Part shown: positions 35,670 to 50,449 of the stretch, in pieces | Numbering within the stretch: the stretch's first letter is position 1 | Layout of the letters: the number at the start of each line of letters is the position of its first letter | From: Leucosporidium creatinivorum | Taxonomy: Eukaryota > Basidiomycota > Microbotryomycetes > Leucosporidiales > Leucosporidiaceae | Assembly: GCA_001600635.1 (NCBI GenBank) | Contig: BCKL01000013.1 | Location: 531,157 to 595,156, forward strand | DNA: 64,000 bases | Reading direction: 5' to 3' | The notes under the pieces: generated by a model | What the model saw: only the letters and a program-made list of their open reading frames with translations | Database searches by the model: none | What the model was told of the DNA's origin: nothing | Position numbers and translations under genes: made by a program

Positions 35670-36657
35670 ATGCTGGCGAATCGGATGCGCAAGAGGCAGC
35701 AGGAGCAGATCTCGTCGTCCGGGCGGCCGCTTCAAGCCAGCACAACAAGAGCCAGCTCACCAGCACCATCGCTTCGGCCGAACGATCAGGTCGTCGACAC
35801 ATCAGAATCCAAGGCTAACCTCTGGAAGTATGGTGAGTGCTTTGCTACAGCTTCCTGTCAGGCCGATCCGACCAAGCGAGCAGCTGCCAGCCTCGCGAGC
35901 GGGCCTGCCGGAATACTGTTGAGGAGGAAAGGCTAACCTCGTTCGATGTACAGCTCTGGTGGTCATCTTTGTCGTCCTCGTCGTGCTGGCCATCATCCGC
36001 ATCACCCTCATTCGCCGCCATCGTGAACGGAGGAGGCGAGGCAGCCCCAGGACGCCCTCGCTGGCGGCAGAGGGATTCGACGACACTGCATCATTACCAC
36101 CTTACCGACCGGAAACCAACGCTTCAGGACGCTCCCGCTGGTCCCTCATCATGTCGCCTCGAGGACCAACGCCGCCCGCCGAACCCATGTCGGAGGACGA
36201 GCGACGCCGTAGGAGGCTCGCCAACATTGAGATTAGACAGGCGCTCATCGACGCGGGCCTACTACTCGGTCCTCAACAAAGCCGAGGAGATCGGGTGCGA
36301 TTGAGGGACAGCGAGCGGGCAGGGCTGCGACGGATGGCGGAGGAGATGCTCGCCGAGGAGGACAGGTTGGAGCAGAGGGCGAGGGAGGAACGACGAGCTC
36401 GGAGGGAGAGGAGGGAAGCGAGGAGGGAAAGAAGAAGGATGGAGGAAGAAGGAGCTGGCTTGCCTGCTTATTCGCAGAAAGCGGCCGGCGACGAGGAGGT
36501 GCTCGAGATGGGCGAGGGGATCGCCATGCGTCGGCGAAGAGGCGGGGATTCGTCCTCTAGCAGCGAGGATGAGGACGAGGACGACACGACCCTTCTTCGA
36601 ACCCTGGACTACGCTGCAGACCCACCTCGCCCTTCACAATCCCACGCTTGTCCATAG
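35670..36657 (+). CDS. Single-pass membrane protein with Arg/Glu-rich cytosolic coiled coil
   Basis: Exon 1 runs from ATG 35,670 (MLANRMRKRQQEQISSSG) to the donor GTGAGTGC after KANLWKY. Exon 2 begins at ALVVIFVVLVVLAIIRITLI, a single membrane helix. The rest (about 220 residues) has PPYRPE and PTPPAEP stretches, a long helical run of Arg/Glu (REERRARRERREARRERRRM) likely to be a charged coiled coil, and a Ser/Asp-rich acidic end (SSSSSEDEDEDD) before TAG 36,657. The layout resembles fungal single-pass plasma-membrane proteins with PPxY-like tails. No family is recognised and the function is unknown. Confidence 0.65.
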
Positions 36658-37233
36658 CCTCCATCCCCCTTCGGCCTTCGCATGCTCTCGCCTTGCCCGA
36701 CTCCTCAGTTTCCCCATATGTTGCTGTACCCATCCGCTACCCCATCATTTACGCTCATATCTGTCTTCTGTAGTACAAACTTGTAGCCACCGCCCGGAAA
36801 GCTTATTCCACCTTCTGGACGCGGTCCTGGCGAGAGGCTTTTGGCGATCTCTGAGCGAGAGTGGAAGGTGCAGCTTTCAAGCCGTCGTTCGACTGCTCCT
36901 TTGTCTCTCTGCTTGCACCGAAGCAGCTTAGCACCGTCGAGAGCGAACTTGGCGATGGAGGATGCTGCGAAGTTGGGACGAAAGGGGCGCCGGAGCTCAG
37001 CCTCCGAGGCGACACAGGCAGCGTTGCCTCTTCTTCTCTCAGACAGTCAACAAAAGCTTTCAGAGTCGATCAAGCTGCTACAAAGCAGTACAACTTGCCA
37101 CTGATCCATTGCAGCCCTCCCCTAGCTTGCCCCTCCCCCTCCGACCCTTCGCCGCTTCGAGCACCGTCTCCGGAGTCCCATCTCCTCGGCCTTCGTCAAG
37201 AATTTCTGCAACAGCTTCTTCTGAAGCTGCAGC
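36658..37233. other. Intergenic/5' leader of the PMP3-domain gene, with a short upstream ORF
   Basis: 576 nt, presumably promoter and 5' UTR of the gene at 37,234. A 50-codon ATG ORF (about 36,955-37,104, MEDAAKLGRKGRRSS) could act as an upstream ORF if transcribed, but nothing shows that it is coding. Confidence 0.35.
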
Positions 37234-38174
37234 ATGGCCGTAGCCACCTACCTGCACCGGAAACAAGCTCAAAAGTATGCAGATGCTGAAACAGCGGGCA
37301 AGGCAATTGGCGACGAGGACAGCGAGGTGAAGGTCTTTGTGATGCTCCAGAGTCAGTTCCGTGCACAAGTCCATAGCTGCAAGCTAACGAGTCAATTTGT
37401 ACAGTCCTACTCTGCTTCTTTTGCCCTCCACTCGCGGTCTGGCTCGAGCGAGGTGTTGGTGAGTGTCGAACGCCGAGAAGCCGAGTGCGCCGTCTGACTC
37501 GGCACGACCACACAGACGTCGACTTCGTCATTTGCCTCTGTTTGACATGCATCGTCTGGGCCCCTGGCGCAGTCTGGGCGCTGTGGATCCTTCGCAAAGT
37601 GAGTCCGACTTGGAGACAAGTCTTCCCTCGTCTGCGCCGAATCTGTGAGCTGACCGACCTCGTCTTCGACAGTACGAGACCGCTCCCATCACCAGATCCT
37701 ATCCGACCCTCCCCACGAACCGCCCTCGCTCGTCTCGATTTGCAGAGAAGGACCACCTGACGGTCGACGAGATGATGGCGCCCGCCGACGAGGAGCCGTT
37801 GGAGTACCAGTATCCGCCTTCGAAGCCTCCAGCGGACGTGAGAGAAAGGAAGAGGGAAGCTGATCTGGAGAGACTGCCGAGCTATCGGTCGAAGGCCTCG
37901 AGGAAGGTGAGTCATTGATCCTGCGCCGAATGAAGCGGGTTCGGCGATCGCTCTCGCCCTCCGCACGATGCTGACCTGCTCTTGTCGGCTTCACAACACG
38001 CAGACACTACCACCTGACTACTCCACCGACTCATCAACCGGCGACGAGGATTCCTCTCCCCGCTTAAGTCAAGTACAGCGTGGGAAGCAGCGCGCCTACT
38101 CGGAGTCGGACCCGAGCGACGAGGAGCAGGATTGGGAAGGGCAGTCGAGGCGGCAGCTGAGGAGCCAGAGGTAG
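37234..38174 (+). CDS. PMP3/UPF0057-domain protein with long hydrophilic C-terminal tail
   Basis: Start ATG 37,234 (MAVATYLHRKQAQKYADAET). After a helical N-terminus of about 39 residues, three exons assemble a PMP3 module: ILLCFFCPPLAVWLERGV joined to DVDFVICLCLTCIVWAPGAV and WALWILRK. These are the two hydrophobic helices and the PPLAVxLExG loop of the family. Ordinary Pmp3 ends about there. This protein goes on for about 130 more residues: YETAPITRSYPTLPTNRPR, EPLEYQYPPSKPPADVRERK and an acidic/Ser tail (DSSTGDEDSSPR, SDPSDEEQDW). Pmp3 itself affects membrane potential and salt tolerance in yeast; the role of the tail is unknown. Stop TAG 38,174. It converges on the PAK kinase gene. Confidence 0.8.
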
Positions 38175-38512
38175 ATAAATAGACTTTGTTCTCGCTTGAA
38201 GCATCTGCAAGACGCTCTCTGCTCACACATCACTTGCTCGCGAGCTGTCCGCGCCGGAATGGCAAAGAAAGTCGGGAGATTGATTTTTCACCACTGAAAC
38301 AAGAATGAGGCGGAGAACTAAACTAGAGGAAGAGAGAAGGAGCGCGAGGGCCTCGTGTTTCGACTTGGGTGCGAAGCGCGAGGGAGGTATGTAAAGACGG
38401 GAGTAGCGAGGGATGAGAAGGGAATACACAAGGAGGGCAAGGCGAGTGAGGATGCGAGTGGATTGGTCGATAAGAGCCATGAGATGGCGTCCGGGGGAAG
38501 GTGCAAAGTCGT
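38175..38512. terminator. Shared 3' region of convergent genes
   Basis: About 340 nt between the stops of the PMP3-domain gene (+) and the PAK kinase gene (-). It should contain both 3' UTRs and polyadenylation signals. No ORF is supported. Confidence 0.4.
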
Positions 38513-42391
<3,879 letters not shown>

Positions 42392-43806
42392 GGTCAGCTC
42401 TGTAGTCTTCTAGTCGGGCTTGGTGGCAGTAGAAGCCGCTCGCTCGTGCTCCGACTGAGCGCCCTCAGCTGGCCAGTGACGACCGCTGTACTGCTCCCCT
42501 CTGAGCCACGCCCGTCGAGCTACAGGGTACCGCTACAAGCTCCTGCTGCTCTTCAGCTCCTTCTGTACGTCGTCCGTCGTTCTCATCTCCCTTCGAGCAA
42601 CGACGAGCCGCGCCCTCGCAAACACGAGACGCCTCCTCCGCTGCTGGGGCGGGCTAGCTTCACTGCTACTCACCGGTAAAGTTGTCCTGGTGATGCCTGA
42701 TGATAGGTGGAGGGTTCTTGGGTGGTGGTGTAGGCGCCATAGCTGTAGCTCTTTAGCTCTCGTGGCAGCTGGGAGGAGAGCGAGGCGAGCGAGCTGAGAG
42801 AGACGAGGGCGATGAGACGGACAGAGGTCGCTCCTGTTGTAGTGGAAGAGACGAGGTGCTTGCTCTGACACGTTGAGCTGGAGCTGTAGGTCGATAGACG
42901 AGAGAGAGCTGTCTGCTGACCAGCAGTCGCGAGAGCAAACGTCGAAGGAGGAGGAGGAGGAGAGAGGGGGAAGGAGGCGTGCCTCGAAATGGTGGAGTCC
43001 TGAGGATTACAACTCGCCCTAATCGCGAGTCTAATCCGCAATTCGCCACTTTCTATTCCCCATTTCTCTCCTTGCCTTCCCTTTCAAGTCGCTTCACCTT
43101 CGGACCAGCCCCCTCGCCTCTCGCTTCGCTCTCACGCTCCGCTGTACATCCACAGCCATTAGCTGGACACGATCCCCAGCAGTAACATTAGTGCCGTCAG
43201 CCAGGAAATTGAGCGCGCGCCGAGGTGGCACTCTACCGCAATGTAGAACCTCCGAGTTCGGTCGCCGTTCCTGCCGTCGCAACCGCCGGGCTTTGTTCTC
43301 GGCGAAGGGTGAGGATATGAGAGGGTGGAAGCGTGCTTGGGGCAGTGCCGACCATCGGTGGACGAGATGAGTTCGCATCTGGCTGCGAGCGACGTTTCGG
43401 GAGAGGGAAGCAGCATCGCCGAAAGCGCCGAACTTGCTCGTGCTGTCCAGCAGATGTTGATCTCGGCAATACAGCCACTATAGAATTTACGCTACTCTAG
43501 GATAGCCTCAGCTCGAGTCTTGAAGCCGTATCGGTACACAAGCGCTTTCGTGAGCTGCTCGGCGTTGCTCGGCGCTGCTTCAACACTCGCCTCGCTTTGC
43601 TCGAGGACGTTTCACACCTTCTGCGCAGGCCATCAAAACGTGCTGTGACGTAACTACCCAACACTCGCTCTCGTCGGACACGACCACAAGCGTGACCCGT
43701 GGAGCTCGACCCTCAAAGTTCGCTTCGCTGCTCTTCTCTCGTGCGGCAATCCAACAGATGAGCAAAGCACTCCTCGTCATTCCAGCTGCAATCAACCTGC
43801 TCACTC
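42392..43806. other. 1.4-kb region without a supported gene
   Basis: This region lies between the PAK start and the left BTB gene's stop. It probably includes the PAK promoter and leader. Several ORFs of 60-120 codons exist in different frames, including an ATG ORF on the minus strand at 43,378-43,094. None shows a motif, splice-supported extension or homology to another part of the window. Confidence 0.4.
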
Positions 43807-45213
43807 CTACGACACCCTCGGCAGCAACTGCGAGTAAATCACTCCCGCCCTCGGCAGCTCCCCAGCCTGCACCTTGCGCTCGACCTCCTTCATCCCCTCG
43901 CTCAGCTTCACCTCCTTCCAATTGGCAGCGACAAAATCGAGAAGCACCTCGCGCGCGTCGTCGTAGACGCTGATGGAGGAGAAGAGCTCCCGAGCGGCGT
44001 TGGCAACGGTGAGTTGAAGCTTGAGCTCGGCGAGGGAGAGGGCGCAGAGGGAGGGGATCTCGAGGAGGTGGGCGAGGCGGTAGACGGATTTGGGCGAGAC
44101 GGGGAGCGGGAGAGAAGGCGTCGTAGAGAGCTGCTTGTCGAGGAGTTGCTCGCGCGTTTGCTTGGCGTCGAGATTGAAGGGGAGGAGGGTGGAGGTGAGG
44201 GGAGCGAAGGTGATGTCGCCAGAATGGAGGTAAAGGAGGACGGCGCGGTAGGTGCTGTACGGCGTTGTTGAAATGGGCACCTCGCGGTAGGTAAAGTCGC
44301 CGTCGTCGGAACTGTCCTCGAGCGCGGGAGGGATGCGCCGGTTGATGAAGTCGTCTGTTTCGTCGTCCGAGTCATCGCCTTCTCCAAGTCCATCTCCAGA
44401 GTTCCAATTCGACACAGGGGTCGATCGCGCCCTTGACCCCGGCCTCGAATTGCCGTCCAGCACGAAGACCTCTCCCTCCTCGATCTTAGCTCGCTTGCGA
44501 GTTCGGCGAACGCTCTCGGTGAAGTCGTCCGAGGCGAGAAGTGTCTTGAAGTACGGCGACGACGCGGCGAGGAAATTTGAACTCGTCCAAAGCTCGGCTT
44601 GGAGCTTGGAGAAGAAGAGTCGGATGTCGTTTGGGCGCTTGGAGAGAAGGAAGGCTGCGCCGAGAACAGGCTGTCAGCTCTCGAGACCCGACCTGGCTAA
44701 GCGCTCGCACACGTACACGACGAGCTGGACTTGATCTGGTTCCTCGGTAATGGATGCCGTGCATGCGCAGGCGGCGTGACGTCCGGGAAAGTGAAAACAC
44801 AGCGGAGCGGCGATGAGTGTGGCGGTTGAACTTGCCTTTGTCCTTCTGCGCCCTTTTTAAATCTTGTTTACAGCTTGCGAACGTGAGGCTTCTGCAGGGA
44901 GCGGGACCACGTGGGAACTCGGCGTAGAGGGACCATTCGCCGGTTTGAATCCATGTCGCCCTGCCCGAGTCGTCGATCCAGTAAAGCTTGACAAACGGCT
45001 CGAAGTCTGGCCAATAGCTGCTGGATCCACAGCATTGAGCCGCAAGTTCATCGCCAAGATCTGCGGCTCTTTCACAGTGACGGTCAGGAGAATGTCGCCG
45101 AACCGAGTTGCGAGCGGCAGCATCAGCTTGGCCGTCGTGTCGTTCGTATCGATCTCGAAGTCCCAAGTGAGAGCGAAGGAGTGCTTCTCGACGATGCTGG
45201 CCGAACTGGTCAT
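43807..45213 (-). CDS. BTB/POZ-like domain protein (left copy)
   Basis: Start ATG 45,213 (MTSSASIVEKHSFALTWDFE); stop TAG 43,807. The N-terminal domain (FALTWDFEIDTND... PLATRFGDILLTVTV) looks like a beta-sandwich of MATH type; this is a guess. The middle part, DELWTSS-like then SSPYFKTLLASDDFTESV, fits a BTB fold whose acidic loop (GEGDDSDDETDDFINRR) interrupts it. The fold resumes in TPYSTYRAVLLYLHSGDITF and KSVYRLAHLLEIPSLCALSL, followed by helices to the end. BTB proteins usually act as Cullin-3 adaptors, which would pair logically with the adjacent F-box gene in ubiquitin ligation, but that is inference. Its counterpart at 58,852-60,235 is clearly diverged. Confidence 0.75.
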
Positions 45214-45958
45214 GGCGAAGAATGTGGAGTGGGGAAAAAGGCGAAGGAGAAGAGAGCTTCGGCGATGCTGGGCGGGCGGGCTGAGTGGAGGAGAGCGAGA
45301 GCTGGCGAGAGGAGGCGGGGAGGGAGTGATGCAGCTTCGTCTTTGGATGAATAAGAAAGGCGGAGGTCAGCTATTGAGATGCAGAGCGGCGCAAGCTTGT
45401 CCCTCGAGCCGTTGAGGCCGTCAAGTGAGCTGGCTCGGAAGGCTGAAGGAGCGATATAGAGCCTGCTCGTGTTGTCTTCTACACCGCCGAACCTCTGTAG
45501 GGAGACGAGCCCTCACCTTCGAACGAGCGGGTCCTTGCGGTCAAGCTCACAAGGGACGCGTCCTTTGTGTCCCAGCAAAAGCAGCGAGCGAAGCGGGCGG
45601 TAGCAGAGAGGGAAGTGCAGTCCGGTAGCTTTCCTCTGAGCGCGTCGTCGGAGCTGTAGAACGATAGCAAACGAGAGCGAGCAGTGAGCGGCGGGAGAGA
45701 GGCCTGCAAGCCAGCTCGAAATCAACTCTTGTGCTCCGGCCATCACCTCGGTTTGTGCTCTTGTACAGCAGCTTCGACCCGTCTGGACAGGACTCTTACT
45801 GCTCTGCTACAGCTCGCTGCTCTAGGCGATCCATCTCTTACAGCTCGGTGAGCTCAGCTCTCTCTCCGCCGCGCTCAGATTGAAAGCTCGCTTAGTCGTC
45901 TCGCTGACCTCAGGTCCAGTGTGCTACAGCTTACAAGCCGACTGCAAGCTCGCCCAAC
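45214..45958. promoter_or_regulatory. Divergent promoter of left BTB and F-box genes
   Basis: 745 nt. Part of it (about 45,480-45,750) is recognisably similar to 58,310-58,590 in the right arm, in the same position relative to the BTB gene. All reading frames are similar and none starts with a shared ATG, so it is more likely conserved non-coding DNA from the duplication than an exon. Confidence 0.5.
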
Positions 45959-47186
45959 ATGGCCCCTTCGCTTCCCGCCGAGCTGATTCACCGGGTCATC
46001 CTCCTCTCGCTCCCTCGACCATCTCCTTCAAAGCTCTCTCCGACCGCTACGCTATCTTACGCCCCTACGCGCTCGTCTGCAAAGCTTGTACGCCGTGGGC
46101 GCAGCTCGAGCTCTGCCGACGAGTGCTCTTGGAAGGGAACGAGGGCGTGGCGAGGTTCAGAGCTTCGACCGAGGGTGCGGGCAGTCGACTCGTTGGACAT
46201 ATCAGGTCGCTGCGCGTTGTCGAAGAAGAGGTCAGCGTTGAGATGGATGGCTTGCGGGAGATGCTGCAGCAGTGTACGAGCTTGACGGACCTTCGCTTGC
46301 GGATCATGACGGTTTCGTTGGAGACGCTCGCTGCTGCACCTTGTACGTCTTCTCGCACCATCCACAGCTTCATTTACTGACTCTCAAGCTGTAGACCTCA
46401 CCCAGCTCCACCTCCGAGACTTTTCTCTTTACTGCGCCGAGCTCGCCTCAGCTTTCGTCCTTCCTAATCTCACCCGTCTCTCCCTCATCAATGTCCAGCC
46501 AGACCCTCGCGGGGGGAAGTGGGAAGATCTCCTCAGCACTTCATCCCTACCTATCCTCACCACCTTGAGCTTTGCCGTCAACAACTGGGATGTCAGAGGC
46601 GACCCACAAACCTTCTCGGCGTTCGCACGAGCTCTCGCTTCGATGGACCAGCTCAAGGCGCTCCGCTTCGACGACCCCCACCGAATCTTCTCCCCTTATC
46701 TTGACGGCGTCTGGTCGAATCTTGATCGCCTCGAATCGCTCTCCCTCTCGCGCTCCTACGAAGACGCTTTGCAGGATCCAACCTTCCGCACCGCATTGGA
46801 ACGCCTCCCCTCGCCTCTGCAGCAGCTCCGGTTGATCGCTCCGCCATCCACCGCCGTGTGTGAACTTGAACGCTACGGTACCCAACTCGTCGAGCTTCGT
46901 TCGCTGCTAGAGGACCCGCCGATCTCGCTGCAGCACCTCAAGCGCCTGATCTTACCTCGGAAGTTTCCGCTTTGCGAGCACAGCCGTGAGGCGGAAGGGC
47001 GTACCAAACTCACTGCGGTCACGAAAAGATGTGCCCAGCTGGTCATCGGCATCTTGCGTGGCGGCGCCGAGGGGGATGAGGAAGGTGGGTTCGAGGGATG
47101 GGAGCGCTATCTCGATGAGCGGTGAGTTGGTCTACTGTAGACCCTTGAGCTACTGCTGATCTGTTCCACTTCCTCGCAGATACTGA
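45959..47186 (+). pseudogene. F-box-like protein gene, left copy, with one-base frameshift
   Basis: The start ATG 45,959 gives MAPSLPAELIHRVILLSLP, an F-box-like opening. Compared with the right copy (58,097-56,866) one C is missing in the CTCCCTCGACC stretch at about 46,011-46,016. The frame therefore shifts; the expected continuation STISFKALSDRYAILRPYAL lies in another frame. Downstream exons (from about 46,141) are identical to the right copy for at least 186 codons and end LDERY before TGA 47,186. Either this copy is a young pseudogene or the missing base is a sequencing error. The product would be a leucine-rich-repeat-like substrate receptor. Confidence 0.65.
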
Positions 47187-47760
47187 AGCTGGACCTCGGT
47201 GAGCGGGAGATGGGGAGATGCGCAGGCTCGGCGCTACTTTTGAAACTCGATTCGCTCTGCACCATGTCGCGTGAAGAGAAGGGAAGAGTGAGCTGCCCTC
47301 GAGGGGTAGCCTTTTTGCCTCTGTTACCGCTCCAGCAAACGCCGACAGCTCACCTCTGCTTCAATCTGAAGTTCGACCCGCAGCTCGGCGCAGACGTCGG
47401 AGATGCTCTTGCACAGTCAGTGAACTCGCGAGTAGTGCAGAAGCCTCGCCAGAGATGACTGTACATATGCCTTCTACTCCTCAACCATACTCCAACACTC
47501 ACCTACAGACCAGCCTACAGAACAGGGCTGGCTTGATGAAGACCGAGGGTGGCGATGAGCTCGGCTTGTGGCCTGCTGAAAGCGCCAATGATAATACTGA
47601 GCGCTGTCTGACGATATCTTAGTACAAACAGCGTCAGTGAGACAAGGCTGAGGACGACCAAAGGCTCAGGGGTTGGCGCCCAAATGGCCAAGAAAGAGGT
47701 TGGTTCGAAATCCGAAATCGCGGCTTGTTCTCTTTCTCTCACCTCCTCCGCTCGTTCAAC
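47187..47760. promoter_or_regulatory. PMP3 upstream region, duplicated in the right arm
   Basis: 574 nt between the left F-box gene and PMP3. About 47,400-47,760 is nearly the same as the reverse complement of 56,276-56,640, with scattered substitutions and small indels. The PMP3 promoter therefore exists twice but drives a complete PMP3 only here. Confidence 0.6.
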
Positions 47761-48381
47761 ATGCCGTTTACTGCCAGTGACATTTGCAAGATCGTGAGCT
47801 GCACTACAGGGCGCCTAGAGGCCCTCCTGGAGCTGTAGAAGCAGTTTTATGTTTCCATGCAGCTTCAAGAGCAGCAGAAGCCGAGCAGCAGCGCCTACGA
47901 CATGTTCGCTGACGCCGAACTCGCCCTCTATACTAGATCCTCGCCGTCTTCCTCCCTCCTCTCGGTGTATTCCTTGAGCGTGGATGCAACGCCGACTTCT
48001 GGTGAGTTCTGTTGGTCTACAGGAAGCGCCACAGGCAGCAGAAACTGACGTCCTTTTCGATGACGCGCGCCTAACAGGATCAACGTCCGTGAGTGCCCGA
48101 CGAGAGTGTGATACAGCAGCAGGAAAGTGTACTGACATACTCTACGTATCTATACAGTCCTCACCATCCTCGGATACATCCCTGGGTGAGTTCTCGCTGC
48201 TTTCGGCTCGTCCCGCCTCCTCCAGGCGCCCGAGTCGTCTCTCGACCTCGCTGCAGCTCGCTGACCACCTCATACTGTCCTACAGCATTATCCACGCCCT
48301 CTACGTGCGGACGATCCCTATTGCCCCGCAGAGGACTCAGCTAACCGACGGCTGCTCCCACAGATCATCCTCAAGTACTAA
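47761..48381 (+). CDS. PMP3: Plasma membrane proteolipid 3 (PMP3/UPF0057)
   Basis: A complete small proteolipid of 57 residues built from six exons: 47,761-47,793; 47,937-48,001; 48,078-48,088 (only 11 nt); 48,158-48,185; 48,286-48,304 (19 nt); and 48,364-48,381. The spliced product reads MPFTASDICKI, ILAVFLPPLGVFLERGC, NADFWINVLLTILGYIPGII and HALYIILKY. This is the full family signature with two membrane helices and the PPLGVFLExG loop. In yeast Pmp3 sits in the plasma membrane and affects membrane potential and cation sensitivity. All splice sites are GT-AG and the phases join perfectly, so the model is strong. Its first 17 or so bases and its promoter are duplicated at 56,258-56,640. Confidence 0.92.
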
Positions 48382-48911
48382 GCGATTCGCCCCACCGAGG
48401 GCGTTCGCAGGGCGTAGGGTTCTGTGTGAACAGGTGAGCTATATCTCCGTGCTATAGTACAGCGAAACAGCCGGGCTAACCAACCCTTGGCCTCCACAGG
48501 ACTCTCCCCTCAGGCGCCACCAGCTTCGCCTCGCTTTGACTTAGGACCCCCCCTTCCCGCTCCAGACACGGACTTTCTCCTCAGTAGTTTACAATTTCGG
48601 ACCGCCTACCCTCAGTAATTCCAACCGTTGACTTGTCTACATTGCCCAACGCCGAGGACCGAGGTCAGAGGGAGGAAGAGACGCGGAGAGGGACTGCGAG
48701 CATGTATGAAGGCTGGGCTGTCGTCCAAGAGCATGGAGTTGCAGAACCGTAGAAGCCGCGGTGCGGTGCCGGCAGCTGAAGAGGAAAACCGGCGATCGAC
48801 CTCGAACTCTAATCGTCGCCGAAGGGCTGCTTCCTCCCACTCGCTCATTCTCGCATCGACTCGCCGTCTCGCCCGTCGCTGCCGTGGAAGACGGACAAAT
48901 CCCAAGAGAAC
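48382..48911. other. Intergenic between PMP3 and an F-box/LRR-like gene
   Basis: 530 nt. It includes the PMP3 3' UTR and the next gene's promoter. An ORF on the minus strand (48,612-49,154) overlaps the next gene and lacks any family feature. Confidence 0.4.
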
Positions 48912-50374
48912 ATGCCTACTGCTGCTGAGCGCCCTAGCAACCCCCTGCAGGTGAGCAGCTCTCGCTTCGTCCTCTATCGCTCGCGCGCTGATCAGCGCTG
49001 CTCGCAGCCAATCGAGTCGTCCGAAGCTGTCGAAGAAGCTACAGCGTCCCTTTCCCTCGGCGCTGCTCTCTCGCCTGTAGTCGAGCACAAGGTGCGCCTC
49101 GATGGCCGAGCTCCGTCTCTCGAGCGAGCGACAGCTTACCAGCCTCGCTCTCACAGGATTACCTCTCGACCGCTCTCCCTGACGTGCTCGAATACATCTT
49201 CGAGCTCCTCCGTCTCGACCAGCAGACCAAGACGACCAAAGACCCCATCTGCAAAGCTCTCCTCCCCTACCAACGCGCCAATCTCTACCGAGGAGTCGAG
49301 CTCGGCGAGACGTCTTTCTCGCTCTTCGCTCGCGCTTTAAGGACCAATGAGGGCCTCGGAAGAATTGTACAGGAGCTTGCGCTCCCGTCGCATGTCAAAA
49401 GGGGTGTATCGACCGAGGAGATCGCCCAGCTCCTTCGCTCGCTTACCCATCTCAGCAAGCTTAGAGCTCCCCACTGGGTCGTGTTGATCGCGGACATTGA
49501 CGTCGAGCAGGTCCTTCCTCGTCTCGCTGGGTTGGAGAGCATCTACCTCCACGTCGACTACAAGCTGCTCCCTTGCGATCCGCTAGGCCAGCTCGCCCTC
49601 CTCCCCGCCCTCAAATCCCTCTACATCATCTTCCTCGACGACCATCTCTCCTCGGACATCACAAGAGCACCTGGTTTCACCCTGAGCCCTCTCACGAACG
49701 TTCAGAACCTACTTGCAGGTTCTCATCTCGGGCGCGCCGAGGTCGCCGAATTCGTCTCCCGCCTCACCAGCCTCAAAAGCCTCTTCCTCTGCGCCAACTT
49801 GGCCAGCCCCAACTTGAAGCATCTCTTGCAGGCGACAACTACCAAGCTCGAGGCGCTCACCATCCGCTTCGACTTCGACGGCGCCGATCAAGTCGACGCT
49901 CCCGACCCCGTCACTTTCCTCCTCACCGCTTCCCTCGGCGACGAGATCGGCCGCTTCACCCACCTTCGCACTCTTACTATCATGACCCCTTTCCTCTCCC
50001 CCTCCTTCTACTCGGCCATTTGTCACCCTCTTCCCATCGAGCAGCTCACTTTCGCCGAGCAATCGCTTCCTATCGTCGAGCTCCTCCTCCCCGTCATCAG
50101 TGGACCCAACAGCCTTCGCTCGCTCCAAAAGGTGGCACTCTACATTGATACGATCCGCGCGAGGCAAGGCAGGTCAATCAGGCCGAGCGACGTCGAAGCC
50201 CTCGACCACTGGATGGCGGAATCGTCGGCGAGAAGCAACGCCGGGGGCGAGGCAGGAAGCTCGAGCGACGACGAGCCGCCCCCCTGCCCCGTAGAGGGAT
50301 GGCTTCTACCTCGCTGGATGCTTGCCTACACCCTTGCGGGAACTCAGCAGCTCATCCGCAGCGTGGAGCCTTAG
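48912..50374 (+). CDS. F-box/leucine-rich-repeat-like protein
   Basis: Exon 1 (48,912-48,950, MPTAAERPSNPLQ) joins exon 2 (49,158-50,374) through a 207-nt intron. The first part, DYLSTALPDVLEYIFELLRL, is F-box-like (LPxxVLxxIFxxL), followed by YQRANLYRGVELGETSFSLF. The rest has irregular leucine-rich repeats, for example LRSLTHLSKLRAPHWV, LPRLAGLESIYLHVDYKLL, LPALKSLYIIFLDDHL and LTSLKSLFLCANLASPNLKH. A Ser/Asp-rich loop (GEAGSSSDDEPPPC) precedes the last helix. Such genes are expanded in basidiomycetes as probable SCF ubiquitin-ligase receptors. It is related in type, not in sequence, to the F-box genes in the inverted arms. Function is unknown. Confidence 0.75.
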
Positions 50375-50449
50375 GCATGAAACTCAGTAGCTATACGCCG
50401 CTCGCGCGCAGGAAAGGGGACACTCGGGTCGACTTGGAGGAAGACTCAC

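Larger units (their letters stand above)
43807..47778. repeat. Left arm of a large inverted duplication (BTB + F-box genes)
   Basis: This arm pairs with 56,258-60,235 in inverted orientation. Both arms carry a BTB/POZ-like gene at the outer end, a divergent F-box-like gene inside it, and matching flanks. Sequence match is perfect or near-perfect in the F-box core (about 46,141-47,150) and high over 47,400-47,778. It is weak in the intergenic part and only protein-level over the BTB gene. The inner boundary is sharp at 47,778, inside PMP3 exon 1. Confidence 0.9.

Noticed and set aside
43094-43378. 94-codon ATG ORF on the minus strand between PAK and BTB genes
   Set aside because: No motif, no splice-supported neighbour exons and no copy in the right arm; chance ORF in GC-rich DNA is as likely.
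45479-45746. Matching ORFs upstream of the BTB gene in both arms (also 58,309-58,592)
   Set aside because: All frames are conserved to a similar degree, the left ATG has no right counterpart, and the similarity is explained by the arm duplication.
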